From: Alphaproteobacteria bacterium
Lineage (GTDB): Bacteria > Bacteroidota > Bacteroidia > Bacteroidales > FEN-979
Length of the DNA: 64,000 nt
Reading direction: 5' to 3'
NCBI GenBank assembly: GCA_009928665.1
Contig: SACF01000011.1
Coordinates: 47,394 to 111,393, forward strand
The notes under the pieces were generated by a model that had not been told where the DNA came from, did no database searches, and saw only the letters and a program-made list of their open reading frames with translations. Of the stretch, positions 28,077 to 37,033 are shown piece after piece (position 1 is the stretch's first letter; every line of letters starts with the position of its first letter). Made by a program: the position numbers and the translations under genes.

Positions 28077-28102
28077 CCTTAAACCTTAAAACCGACACTT
28101 CG

Positions 28103-28609
28103 ATGAAACCCAGGGTCAGTATAATCATGGGAAGCACTTCCGATCTACCGGTGATGGAAGCTGCCGCAAAATTTCTCAATGAAATGGAGGTCCCGTTCGA
28201 AATCAATGCACTTTCGGCTCACCGGACACCGGAAAAAGTTGAAGAATTTGCACGAAATGCATGCGCCCGTGGTGTCGGCGTCATCATCGCTGCTGCAGGT
28301 ATGGCCGCCCATCTTCCAGGCGTAATTGCTGCAATGACCACCCTTCCGGTAATCGGGGTTCCGATTAAATCCTCACTGGAAGGATTGGATGCACTGCTGG
28401 CAATCGTTCAGATGCCGCCGGGTATACCCGTGGCAACCGTCGGCATCAACGGAGCACAGAATGCGGCAATCCTTGCTGTGGAAATTCTTGCAACCGGCGA
28501 CCAGACACTTCAAGAGAAATTGGCGCGTTTTAAAGAAGATCTGAAGAAAAAGATCGTCAAGGCCAACGAAGAACTTGCAGCTGTAAAATTCCCTTTTAAG
28601 GTTAACTGA
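28103..28609 (+). CDS. purE: 5-(carboxyamino)imidazole ribonucleotide mutase
   Basis: Class I PurE, converting N5-CAIR to CAIR in de novo purine synthesis. Motifs: GSTSDLPVMEAA (residues 9-20), LSAHRTPE with the catalytic His (about 40), and AAAGMAAHLPGVIA with the second His. Length 168 matches the family. Single gene on this strand; no purK is adjacent. Confidence 0.97.
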   Translation: MKPRVSIIMGSTSDLPVMEAAAKFLNEMEVPFEINALSAHRTPEKVEEFARNACARGVGVIIAAAGMAAHLPGVIAAMTTLPVIGVPIKSSLEGLDALLAIVQMPPGIPVATVGINGAQNAAILAVEILATGDQTLQEKLARFKEDLKKKIVKANEELAAVKFPFKVN

Positions 28610-28618
28610 TCCGGTCCC

Positions 28619-29257
28619 TCATTTTTTCCTGATTATCATCAAGCCATCTCTGAAGGGCAACAGCAGATGATCCACCCTTTCGTCGTGTGTCACAAATTCG
28701 TTGAAACGAATAATCCCCTCCGTATCCTTATCATTCTTTACTGAATGACCGATTACTTTAGAATCCCAGAGTACATTGTCGGCAAGAATAAACCCACCGG
28801 GTCTGACCCTTGGAAACACCAGTTGGTAATAATCGAGATACCCCGATTTATTTGCATCGATAAACACCAGATCCCAAATCTCATCCAACCCGGGAATGAT
28901 TCTGAGGGCATCACCCAGGTGCAATCTGATGCGGGATTCCATCCCCGCTTTGTGAATTGCCCGGTTTATGATCTCTTCAAATTCCGGATTTACCTCGATG
29001 GTATGAACCAACCCTTCAGGGTTGGAGCAGCCCAGCGCCAGACTGATTGCCGAATAGCCGGTAAAAGCCCCGATCTCCAATATCCTGCTGGGATTCAGCA
29101 TGGCTGATAGCATCCGCAAGAGGGTTCCCTGAAGGTGACCCGAAAGCATTTGCGGATAAACCTGGGTCAGATGTGTTTCACGCGCGATTTCAGCCAAAAA
29201 CCCGGGTTCCGGTGTGGTATGTCGCTCAGCGTATTCTTCTATTTCCTGAGGGATCAT
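28619..29257 (-). CDS. Class I O-methyltransferase (COMT-like)
   Basis: SAM-dependent O-methyltransferase of the Methyltransf_3 family, 212 residues. The SAM motif I LEIGAFTGYSAISLAL (about 59-74), acidic motif VFIDANKSGYLDYY with the metal-binding Asp (about 133), and LADNVLW with the second metal ligand (about 158) are all present. Such enzymes methylate catechol-like or other small hydroxyl substrates; the substrate here is not known. It is 14 nt downstream of a lipoprotein gene and converges with purE. Confidence 0.92.
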   Translation of the reverse strand: MIPQEIEEYAERHTTPEPGFLAEIARETHLTQVYPQMLSGHLQGTLLRMLSAMLNPSRILEIGAFTGYSAISLALGCSNPEGLVHTIEVNPEFEEIINRAIHKAGMESRIRLHLGDALRIIPGLDEIWDLVFIDANKSGYLDYYQLVFPRVRPGGFILADNVLWDSKVIGHSVKNDKDTEGIIRFNEFVTHDERVDHLLLPFRDGLMIIRKK

Positions 29258-29271
29258 GCTCCATCAGGAGA

Positions 29272-29859
29272 TTAATTGAAACTGTAGGAAACGAGTTCAG
29301 TCCTTTCGGTTATGTTGTTAGATCCTGTCGATGCATCGTATTTCTCAAGCAGGATCATGCCAACACCGGGAGAAAAATATTCGCTGTACACTTCCCCCGA
29401 CGGATAGGTGGTATTGTAACGGTAACAATAAAATGTCCCTGCAGAAACCGTCACCTTTGTACTGATTGACGCAACCGTAACAACCACTCCATCCACCGTT
29501 TGATAACGGTAATTCTCAGTGGAGGGATACCGGTAATACAGGGACTCGACCCCCTGAGGAAACGTAGGATTGGTGATAAAAAACCAAAGACCATCCCCAC
29601 GATCCTTGCAGATCATCCGGGTATTTTGATCATAGGTAAGTATGAACCAGTTTTCGTTACTGCCGATGGTCGTATCCTTTTCCACAAGATTGTCATGATT
29701 GAGTACGATGGTATCGTTGATCGTTGTGCGATAATGCCAATTATAGCCGATTTTCAACGGCAATATCTGGAAAACATTCGCAATTGGAGTTTCGCTTTTT
29801 TTACAACTGCCCAGCACAATTATCGTAAGGGCCATCACAAATGCTAATTTTTTTTTCAT
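29272..29859 (-). CDS. Hypothetical lipoprotein
   Basis: Start chosen at ATG 29859 (MKKKLAF), since the lipoprotein signal follows directly and ends in VLGSC at residue 19; an earlier in-frame start would put 17 odd residues in front of it. The mature 176 residues are mostly beta-strand (LKIGYNWHYRT, WFILTYDQNT, FYCYRYNTTYPSGEVYSEYFSPGVGMI). The YFSPGVGMI...E pattern resembles small Bacteroidota lipoproteins of unknown function. Probably co-transcribed with the O-methyltransferase. Confidence 0.75.
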   Translation of the reverse strand: MKKKLAFVMALTIIVLGSCKKSETPIANVFQILPLKIGYNWHYRTTINDTIVLNHDNLVEKDTTIGSNENWFILTYDQNTRMICKDRGDGLWFFITNPTFPQGVESLYYRYPSTENYRYQTVDGVVVTVASISTKVTVSAGTFYCYRYNTTYPSGEVYSEYFSPGVGMILLEKYDASTGSNNITERTELVSYSFN

Positions 29860-30121
29860 GGGAACCGTGAATTTATGAATTGACAGCGATAAAGATATAA
29901 AAATTGTCAATACTCTTAAAAGATTTCAAACACACCATCGACCATCGAAATAATACTCCTGCTGTCGTTAAAGAAATCGCGGCCGTTTAACTGAATCAAG
30001 ATCATTGTTTTTATTTAAAAATATCGTTTCGGGGGGAATAAAAAGGAGGTTGGTCGATAATGTTTCCGTATTCATCTGTCAGAAAATATGTTTGCATATT
30101 GAAAAACCTAAACTTTGATTT
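29860..30121. other. 262-nt divergent spacer before the CotH/VTC operon
   Basis: AT-rich region between the lipoprotein gene and the large + strand operon. It contains a TATGTTTG -7 box at 30087-30094 (listed), a weak minus-strand -7-like TATCTTTA at 29890-29897, and a short direct repeat ACCATCG-ACCATCG near 29936. The rest shows no RNA gene or strong hairpin. Confidence 0.55.
30087..30094 (+). promoter_or_regulatory. -7 element for the CotH/VTC operon
   Basis: TATGTTTG, full TAnnTTTG match, 28 nt upstream of the first gene. There is no good TTG at the -33 position, which suggests dependence on an activator; the LytTR regulator encoded at the operon's end is the obvious candidate. Confidence 0.6.
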
Positions 30122-31795
30122 ATGCACAAGACCTGTTTTCTGATTTTAGCGCTGATGATATTTTCAGGCAACCCGGTCAGTTCCCAGACCTATGGTGATT
30201 ATACTCTTTATAGTGTGCAAAACGGCACGAAGGCTTATCTGATCAAAATGGATGGCACTACCTATCATACCTTCAACTTTGCATCCAACTCGAAAATCGG
30301 ATATTCTTCGTACCTGCTCCCGAACCGGGTGCTTTTGAGTACGATACTTAAGCAAAATCCTTATTTTGGTGGTGGTGGTGTTTGCGGGGGCGTTCAAAAG
30401 ATCGATTGGAATAATAACGTGGTATGGGATTTTACCTATTCCACCTCACAGTATTGTTCTCATCACGACATCTGCCCGATGCCAAATGGAAATGTTCTGC
30501 TGATCGCTTATGAAGTTAAAAGCTCCACAGAGGTGACCCAGGCAGGATGCACCAAAAACATTACCATGTGGCCCGACAAGATCGTAGAAATCCAGCCTTC
30601 GGGAACAACTGGAGGGACTGTGGTCTGGGAATGGCATGTATGGGACCACCTGTGCCAGAACGCAAACGCCTCCAAGGACAACTATGTAACCTCCATTGTC
30701 GACCACCCTGAATTGCTGAACATCAATTACCAGGCTAACCAGGACTGGATGCATGCCAATGGCATCGATTACAACGCGGAGCTCGATCAGATTACCTTTT
30801 CATCCCACAATTTAAACGAGATCTATGTGATCGATCACAGTACAACCACTGCTGAGGCTGCGGGTCATACCGGTGGTAACTCGGGTAAGGGTGGTGATTT
30901 CCTTTACCGATGGGGAAATCCGGCAGCCTACCAGGCATCCGGAACCACCATATTCAATATCGTCCATGATGCACACTGGGTTCCCTCCAATTGCCCCAGA
31001 GCAGGATATCTTGTGGGTTTTAACAATCGTGGCGGATCCGGAGGCAAAACGTGCATCGACTTGATCGACCCACCTTACGATGGTTACAATTACACAATAA
31101 ATATCGGATCGGCATTTGCTCCCTCAACTTACACCTGGAGGCATACGTATAGCGGCAATGCCATTCAGGACCTGGGAAATTCGCAACAATTGCCCAACGG
31201 AAATACCCTTATTTGCATATCAGGAGCCCGTTACATATATGAAATCGATTCAAATCAAACCACAGTCTGGTCAAAGACTGTTTCCGGCGCAAGCGCTCAT
31301 GCCTACCGTTATACAGCCTGCTTTGTCGATGGTATGACGGTGCCTTCCATTTCTTTATCGGGAACCAGCCTGATCTCGAGCGAGGCGCCGGGATACCAAT
31401 GGTACATGAATGGCGACTCTGTGCCTGGCGCAACCAATCAGACGTTTGACCCGCCTCTGAGCGCATCTTTTCAGGTCAGGACCAACGACGGCAACGGATG
31501 CTATTCGGCACTTTCGGAAGCATATAACTACATCGCTTCCTCCTCGCCGGAGCAATCAGAAGAATCGCTCATAATCTACCCGAATCCTTCGACAGGGACG
31601 ATCAACCTATCGGGAACTTTTCTTGATAACCGGCTTTTCACAGTGATTGTTTCAGATATGACCGGGAAACCGTTACTGCAGATTGATAACAACAGTTCCA
31701 TCGATTTGTCATTATTGAAAAATGGCATCTATTTCCTGAAAATCAAATTGACGACAGGAAATGTTCTTATTAAAAAAATAATTCTTTCACGATAA
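30122..31795 (+). CDS. Arylsulfotransferase-like (ASST) secreted protein, T9SS-sorted
   Basis: Signal peptide (1-21, PVSSQ), a large beta-propeller-like arylsulfotransferase domain (about 30-400) and a T9SS type A sorting domain (about 485-557, starting IYPNPSTG and ending IKKIILSR). The domain carries the ASST pattern WMHANGIDYN (about 209-218) and HDAHWVP (about 282), with His residues where the family's catalytic His is expected. Classical ASSTs move sulfate between phenols through a histidine intermediate; whether this surface protein does so is not established. First gene of the operon; 11 nt before the next. Confidence 0.8.
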   Translation: MHKTCFLILALMIFSGNPVSSQTYGDYTLYSVQNGTKAYLIKMDGTTYHTFNFASNSKIGYSSYLLPNRVLLSTILKQNPYFGGGGVCGGVQKIDWNNNVVWDFTYSTSQYCSHHDICPMPNGNVLLIAYEVKSSTEVTQAGCTKNITMWPDKIVEIQPSGTTGGTVVWEWHVWDHLCQNANASKDNYVTSIVDHPELLNINYQANQDWMHANGIDYNAELDQITFSSHNLNEIYVIDHSTTTAEAAGHTGGNSGKGGDFLYRWGNPAAYQASGTTIFNIVHDAHWVPSNCPRAGYLVGFNNRGGSGGKTCIDLIDPPYDGYNYTINIGSAFAPSTYTWRHTYSGNAIQDLGNSQQLPNGNTLICISGARYIYEIDSNQTTVWSKTVSGASAHAYRYTACFVDGMTVPSISLSGTSLISSEAPGYQWYMNGDSVPGATNQTFDPPLSASFQVRTNDGNGCYSALSEAYNYIASSSPEQSEESLIIYPNPSTGTINLSGTFLDNRLFTVIVSDMTGKPLLQIDNNSSIDLSLLKNGIYFLKIKLTTGNVLIKKIILSR

Positions 31796-31806
31796 AAATC
31801 GAAAAA

Positions 31807-33018
31807 ATGAAAACAACGGTCTTTTCTTTTCTTTTCTCATTATTCCTGCTGTCAGGATCTTTACTATCGGCTCAGACATTCACCAACTATACGACTTCCA
31901 ATGGATTACCCTCCGACAATGTGCTCTGTGTCACGACTGATAACAATTCCATGACATGGGTCGGAACTCAGAATGGCATTGCACGCTTTGATGGAGAATC
32001 ATGGGTTACCTATACAAAAGAAAACGGTTTACTTGACAATTATATCAATTGTATTGCCGCCGATAAGAACAATCACATCTGGGCAGGTACTGATTACGGT
32101 GTCAACGTATTCGACGGAACACAATGGAGTTCCTACACGGTTGCCGACGGATTAATTGATGATATGGTCACCTGTCTTGGAGCAGCTTCCGATGGCAGTA
32201 TCTGGATCGGCACCAACAGCGGTGCTTCACATTTTAATGGGTCGACCTGGCAAAACTATACCACAGGAAATGGATTACCGGTCAATATGATTAGTGTCAT
32301 TAAAAGTGATTCTGACGGCAATATCTGGTTCGGGACATGGCTTGGCGGACTGGCTAAATTTGACGGAACCACTTTTATAACCTTCACGACGGCCGACAGC
32401 CTTGTCGATAACAATATCAGCGCCATTGCTTTTGACGGAAACGGCAATGCCTGGATCGGGACTTATCTCGGAATTTCCGAATTAACGAAAACAGGGCAGT
32501 GGGTGGCGAACTTCAGGACGTCATCGGTTACCCTGCCCCTGTACGTTAAAGATCTTTCATTCGATTCAAAGGATGTTTTGTGGATAGGAGTGTATGACGA
32601 TTATACGCATGCCGGAGGGATTATTAAAAAGAGTGACCTAACCTGGACTGCTTTTACTGCTGCTGATGGCCTTGTTAATAATATGGTACAGAAACTTGCC
32701 ATTGATGCGGAGGATATTATTTGGATTGCCACTGGTAGCGGTGTATCCAGGCTAAAGGACCAAAACTCCGGGATCGGGTCTGAGGCCGTCGATGCAATAA
32801 CCCTGTTCCCGAACCCCGTCAGCAATACTTTATACCTGAAAGGATCCCGCCTTCCTGATGAAATCATCCTCTTTGATGTTACCGGGAAATACATGCTCCG
32901 ACAGACAGGAGAAACTTGTAACAGCAAACTGGACCTCAGTTCTCTGAAGCCGGGTCTCTATTTTCTTAGCATGGTGGTCAACTCAGTGAAAATCACGAAA
33001 AAAGTCATGGTACAGTGA
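31807..33018 (+). CDS. Secreted seven-bladed two-component-regulator-type propeller protein, T9SS-sorted
   Basis: Signal peptide (1-23, LLSAQ) then about seven repeats of roughly 41 residues of the form YTT-NGLP-N-I--I--D--GNIWIGT--G-A-FDG--W (Reg_prop), which build a beta-propeller like the sensor part of hybrid two-component systems, and a T9SS sorting domain (about 335-403, LFPNPVSN...KKVMVQ). It has no kinase or membrane segment, so it is a free surface or secreted propeller, probably binding a polymer or small ligand. Its stop codon overlaps the GTG start of the CotH gene. Confidence 0.85.
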   Translation: MKTTVFSFLFSLFLLSGSLLSAQTFTNYTTSNGLPSDNVLCVTTDNNSMTWVGTQNGIARFDGESWVTYTKENGLLDNYINCIAADKNNHIWAGTDYGVNVFDGTQWSSYTVADGLIDDMVTCLGAASDGSIWIGTNSGASHFNGSTWQNYTTGNGLPVNMISVIKSDSDGNIWFGTWLGGLAKFDGTTFITFTTADSLVDNNISAIAFDGNGNAWIGTYLGISELTKTGQWVANFRTSSVTLPLYVKDLSFDSKDVLWIGVYDDYTHAGGIIKKSDLTWTAFTAADGLVNNMVQKLAIDAEDIIWIATGSGVSRLKDQNSGIGSEAVDAITLFPNPVSNTLYLKGSRLPDEIILFDVTGKYMLRQTGETCNSKLDLSSLKPGLYFLSMVVNSVKITKKVMVQ

Positions 33019-35288
33019 ATAAAACATTCGCCCTGGTTTTTACATTCGTACTCATCAACGTTACTTTGGTGCAAGCTCAGCGTGATTTCTATGACACCGA
33101 AACAGTAAGAGAAATCCGGATAACATTCACGGAAAAAGGTTGGCGTCATATTCTCGACAGCCTGTTTCAATATGCAGGTGATGATGGACGGTTGACCGGC
33201 ACTGTCACGATCGATGGTTCTGTTTTACACCAGGTTGGCATCAGGTACAAAGGTTACAGCTCTTATAATCCGGATGTGGTGAAGAATCCATTCAACCTGG
33301 ATCTGGATTACCACCTGAAAAATCAGAATTACCAGGGATTTACAAAGATTAAGCTCAGCAATGTCATCCATGACCCTTCCTTTGTAAGGGAAGTGCTTGC
33401 CTATGAAATAGCAGGTACCTATTTACCGTCACCCCGTGCAAATTACGCCAATCTATATATTAATGATACACTTATCGGATTATACACTAATGTCGAAGCC
33501 ATAACGCGGACGTTCAGCGAAACTCACTTTGGAACCTCCGATGCGACTCTGATTAAAGGAGAACCCGCTAAACTTCAATATCCTTTCGGAGAAAATGCAA
33601 ATCTGGCTTACACCCACGGCGATGATTCAGCCGGTTATCAGCCGTTCTACAAGCTGGAATCGGAATATGGATGGTCCGACCTTTTCAATCTGATAAAATC
33701 ATTGGACAGTTCCGGTGGCAGCGTAGCACGAGCGCTTGACATCGACCGGGCCTTGTGGATGCATGCTTTCAATTTTGTTTTTCTCAACCTGGACAGCTAT
33801 ATCGGGTATGCCCAGAACTACTACCTGTGCCAGGATATGTATGGCATTTTTAATCCCGTTTTGTGGGATCTGAACATGTCGTTCGGAAGCTTCAGGGAAT
33901 CTGATGGATCCTATCATTTTCAGGGATTGTCGATACCTCAGTTGAAAATCCTGGATCCTTTGGAACACCTGTCATTCGCGGTCTCACCCAGGCCGTTAAT
34001 GACCAGTCTTTTCAGCAATGACACACTCCGCAAGATGTATCTGGCTCATATGCGTACCATGTTAAATGAGCAAGTCAGGAACAATCGATATTTTGAACGG
34101 GGCCGGGAGCTTCAAAACCTCATGGCAGAACATGTTTACAACGACCCAAACAAGTTTTATTCGGATTCCGATTTTGTTTCGAACCTGACCGTTACCGTTG
34201 GCGGGACCGGCAGTATGATCGAATATCCGGGAATAAAAGACCTGATGCAGGCGCGGTTGAACTATCTTGATACGATAGAAGGATTTAACGGGGAGCCGGT
34301 CATTACTGAAGTCACCCATACTCCTGAAAATCCTGTTAAGGGGAAATCAGTTTGGATCCATGCAAACCTTACCAGGGCTGCGATGTCATTCGTCGGTTAC
34401 CGGGAGAAAACCGGTGCCGTTTTCGAAAAAATCCTTTTTTTTGACGATGGTCAGCATCAGGACGGCGATCCGGATGATGGACTTTACGGGACGGAAATTC
34501 CGGTCAGGGGTAATATTACCGATTTTTATATTTACGCTGAGAATGACAGTGCAGGGGCATTCTCACCAGAAAGAGCTGCGTATGAGTATTATACCATCTA
34601 CCCGGTTCCCGAAGCGGGTACCTTCGCGATCAATGAAATAAAGTGTGTTCCTTCTGATCAGGGAGACTCCGGAGGATGGGTCGAACTGGTGAACATCCTT
34701 GATGAACCCGTCAGTCTCGCCGGGCTTCATCTTACAGACGATCTGTCGGACCCTTTAAAATGGGCCTTTCCGGATACTCTGATACAACCTAAAACTTACT
34801 TAATCCTGCGACCATCGGATGAATCTGCCCTGGGATTGCATTTTAATTTTACCCTTTCAGCATCCGGCAGTACATTATTTATGTCGAATGGTCTGCAACA
34901 GGTTATTGACTCGGTGACTTATGGACAGCAGATCAAAGAGAAGAGCGTCGGGCGGTTTCCAAATGGGTATGGATCCTTCACTTTTATGGCACCCACCTTC
35001 TCGCGGTTGAATCAGGTGGGGACCACTCCCTCCATTAATTTTCTGGTATTTCCCAACCCGGCATACAATCTCATAAATATAGAGCTGTACAATATGAAGG
35101 CACCTTATTCCATTGAAATTTTCAACGAATTCGGACAAAAAGTCTTCAACCTGCAACGATATATCACGGGTGAAACGATCCCGGTGAGCATGGAGTCCGT
35201 TGATGTTTCGAATTACCGTCGGGGGATTTACCTTATCAAGGTCACGAATGGCTGTCAAAGTTCGCTGAAAAAAATAATCCTTATCTGA
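33015..35288 (+). CDS. CotH-type secreted kinase with lamin-tail domain, T9SS-sorted
   Basis: Signal peptide (1-22, LVQAQ), CotH kinase domain (about 28-395), beta-sandwich linker, lamin-tail domain (about 536-670, FAINEIKCVPSDQGDSGGWVEL) and T9SS sorting domain (about 682-757). CotH proteins are atypical secreted kinases; the B. subtilis member phosphorylates spore-coat proteins. Family motifs are kept: RYKGYSSYNP, N258-L-D260 followed by AQNYYL, and LWD285LN. Starts at GTG 33015, overlapping the previous stop (GTGA). A surface-exported kinase next to a VTC polymerase is the core of this operon. Activity is inferred. Confidence 0.87.
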   Translation: MNKTFALVFTFVLINVTLVQAQRDFYDTETVREIRITFTEKGWRHILDSLFQYAGDDGRLTGTVTIDGSVLHQVGIRYKGYSSYNPDVVKNPFNLDLDYHLKNQNYQGFTKIKLSNVIHDPSFVREVLAYEIAGTYLPSPRANYANLYINDTLIGLYTNVEAITRTFSETHFGTSDATLIKGEPAKLQYPFGENANLAYTHGDDSAGYQPFYKLESEYGWSDLFNLIKSLDSSGGSVARALDIDRALWMHAFNFVFLNLDSYIGYAQNYYLCQDMYGIFNPVLWDLNMSFGSFRESDGSYHFQGLSIPQLKILDPLEHLSFAVSPRPLMTSLFSNDTLRKMYLAHMRTMLNEQVRNNRYFERGRELQNLMAEHVYNDPNKFYSDSDFVSNLTVTVGGTGSMIEYPGIKDLMQARLNYLDTIEGFNGEPVITEVTHTPENPVKGKSVWIHANLTRAAMSFVGYREKTGAVFEKILFFDDGQHQDGDPDDGLYGTEIPVRGNITDFYIYAENDSAGAFSPERAAYEYYTIYPVPEAGTFAINEIKCVPSDQGDSGGWVELVNILDEPVSLAGLHLTDDLSDPLKWAFPDTLIQPKTYLILRPSDESALGLHFNFTLSASGSTLFMSNGLQQVIDSVTYGQQIKEKSVGRFPNGYGSFTFMAPTFSRLNQVGTTPSINFLVFPNPAYNLINIELYNMKAPYSIEIFNEFGQKVFNLQRYITGETIPVSMESVDVSNYRRGIYLIKVTNGCQSSLKKIILI

Positions 35289-35289
35289 A

Positions 35290-35724
35290 ATGAAAACAAA
35301 CCTGAAAAAAATGAAAATTCCCGTGTCCGGATTCCTGTATGGTTGGCTTCTGATGCTTTTAGCCGGAGTAATCCTTTCTGGCTGTGAAAAGGAACCGGGC
35401 CGGGGGGGAAAAGCTACCATTTACGGAAAAGTTTATGTAAAGGACTACAATGCTACCATGACCGTTCTGGAACAGGAATATTACGGCCCTGATATCTGGG
35501 TCTACATAATCTATGGTGATGATCGTGACTATGGTGACAGAATCCGGACAGCTTATGATGGAACCTACGAATTCAAATACCTCCGTGAAGGCACTTACCA
35601 TGTTTATGCTTATTCCAAGGATTCAACGCTGCAATCAGTCGCCGAGATCCCGGTGATCAGGGATGTTGTAGTTCCAAATAAAAAACAGGATATTGAAATC
35701 CCGGAAATTGTCATATTCAAATAA
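35290..35724 (+). CDS. Small lipoprotein with carboxypeptidase-regulatory-like fold
   Basis: Signal with lipobox ILSGC near residue 35, then a single beta-sandwich domain of about 105 residues (ATIYGKVYVKDYN, TAYDGTYEFKYLREGTYHVYAYSKD) like the CarboxypepD_reg or transthyretin-like folds that serve as binding or spacer modules. It begins 1 nt after the CotH stop, so it belongs to the operon. No catalytic motif. Possibly a periplasmic or surface anchor for the other products. Confidence 0.75.
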   Translation: MKTNLKKMKIPVSGFLYGWLLMLLAGVILSGCEKEPGRGGKATIYGKVYVKDYNATMTVLEQEYYGPDIWVYIIYGDDRDYGDRIRTAYDGTYEFKYLREGTYHVYAYSKDSTLQSVAEIPVIRDVVVPNKKQDIEIPEIVIFK

Positions 35725-35730
35725 TTTTTC

Positions 35731-36297
35731 ATGAGAACAAACGTGTTAGTACTGCTGTGCATGCTTACCCTTGTAGGCGCCCAGGCCCAAAACAAAAAGG
35801 AACGGAAGAAAAACAACATACAGTCCATTACCGAATGGGAGACGACTCTTGAAAACGGAAAACCATCCACCCGTAAAACATCTTACAGGGAATTTACCCG
35901 CCTGGGCTTGTGTACCCTTAATATTGAGTACAATTCACAAGGCATTGAAGTACTGAGGCAGACTACCCGGTATGACAAATTCAACAATAAGCTGGAGGAG
36001 ATTGAATTCGACAGTGAAAAGAAAAAATATAAACATCAGATATCGAAATACAATGCCTTCAACGATAAAACGGAAGAAACGGAATTAAACCCTTCCGGCG
36101 TTGTCCTGAAAAAAACAGTCATGATCTACGATGCCTCAGGAACTAAGGTTAAAGAGATGATATATAACGGAACAGGCACCTTAATCAGGACAAATCATTT
36201 CACCTATAACAGCAAAAAGTTAAAAACAGGAAAAAAATCACTCTCCGCCGGTAACGCGATGGAATCTGAAAAAAAGTGGGATTATGTCTACTATTGA
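35731..36297 (+). CDS. Hypothetical secreted protein with YD-like imperfect repeats
   Basis: Signal peptide (1-19, AQAQ) and a mature protein starting with a very basic stretch (NKKERKKNN). The rest is an imperfect repeat of about 20-25 residues (YDKFNNKLEEIEFD..., YNAFNDKTEETELN..., YDASGTKVKEMIYN..., YNSKKLKTGKKS) like the wind-up strands of RHS/YD-repeat proteins, but too short to form a shell. I do not recognise a named family. Its end overlaps the VTC gene by 14 nt, placing it firmly in the operon. Confidence 0.7.
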   Translation: MRTNVLVLLCMLTLVGAQAQNKKERKKNNIQSITEWETTLENGKPSTRKTSYREFTRLGLCTLNIEYNSQGIEVLRQTTRYDKFNNKLEEIEFDSEKKKYKHQISKYNAFNDKTEETELNPSGVVLKKTVMIYDASGTKVKEMIYNGTGTLIRTNHFTYNSKKLKTGKKSLSAGNAMESEKKWDYVYY

Positions 36298-37033
36298 TGA
36301 AATCATTTCCGGTTTTTATCCCATATCGCTGGACCAGATGGACGAGGTTAAACTGATGGACCGGATAGATCAAAAATATGTGTTTCATTCCTCCGGACTT
36401 CCTGAAATTATCGGATCCATGAAACAGGATTATTTTGTATTTGAAATAAATGATACCAGAAACTGTGGTTACGAAAACCAATACCTCGACACTCCTGATC
36501 GCAGGATGTATACATTGCATCAAAACGGAAAATTAAACCGGCACAAGATCCGGTACCGAAAATATTGCGAATCGAACATTGAATTTTTCGAAATTAAATT
36601 CAAATCCAATAAGGGACGTACTTTAAAAAACAGAATTAAACTGAAAGAAAATGCCCCGGCAATGGAACGCATGAAGGAACAATTGCTCTCCCAATTTTCC
36701 CCCTACACCCTTTCCATGCTTTGCCCGGCGTTGGATGTCAGTTTTAAAAGGATAACGTTGGTTAATAAAAATCTGACCGATCGGCTGACCCTCGACACAG
36801 ACCTGAAATTCCGAATCCGGGAACAGGAATACAAAACTCCTGGATTGGTCATTGCCGAAATAAAACAGGGACGGTCAAAAAAATCCTCTTTTACAATGGT
36901 GATGCATGCCCATCACATCAATCCCTTTCCCGTCAGTAAATATTGCCTGGGGGTTTCGTTGCTCGAGCCTGACGTAAAAAAAAATAATTACAAAATGAAA
37001 GTTCTCGGAATTCAGAAAATAATCAAAAAATGA
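36284..37033 (+). CDS. VTC-domain polyphosphate polymerase-like protein
   Basis: Cytosolic protein with the VTC (CYTH-like tunnel) fold, 249 residues. Yeast Vtc4 uses this fold to make polyphosphate from ATP. Basic and acidic motifs lining the tunnel are present: RIDQKYVF (about 27-34), KIRYRKY (about 87-93), EIKFKSNKGRTLKNRIKL (about 101-118), and AEIKQGR near 191. It has no transmembrane segment, unlike eukaryotic VTC proteins; the following DUF4956 membrane protein, whose gene overlaps by ATGA, probably supplies the membrane part. Product (polyphosphate or another anionic chain) is inferred. Confidence 0.85.
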   Translation: MSTIDEIISGFYPISLDQMDEVKLMDRIDQKYVFHSSGLPEIIGSMKQDYFVFEINDTRNCGYENQYLDTPDRRMYTLHQNGKLNRHKIRYRKYCESNIEFFEIKFKSNKGRTLKNRIKLKENAPAMERMKEQLLSQFSPYTLSMLCPALDVSFKRITLVNKNLTDRLTLDTDLKFRIREQEYKTPGLVIAEIKQGRSKKSSFTMVMHAHHINPFPVSKYCLGVSLLEPDVKKNNYKMKVLGIQKIIKK

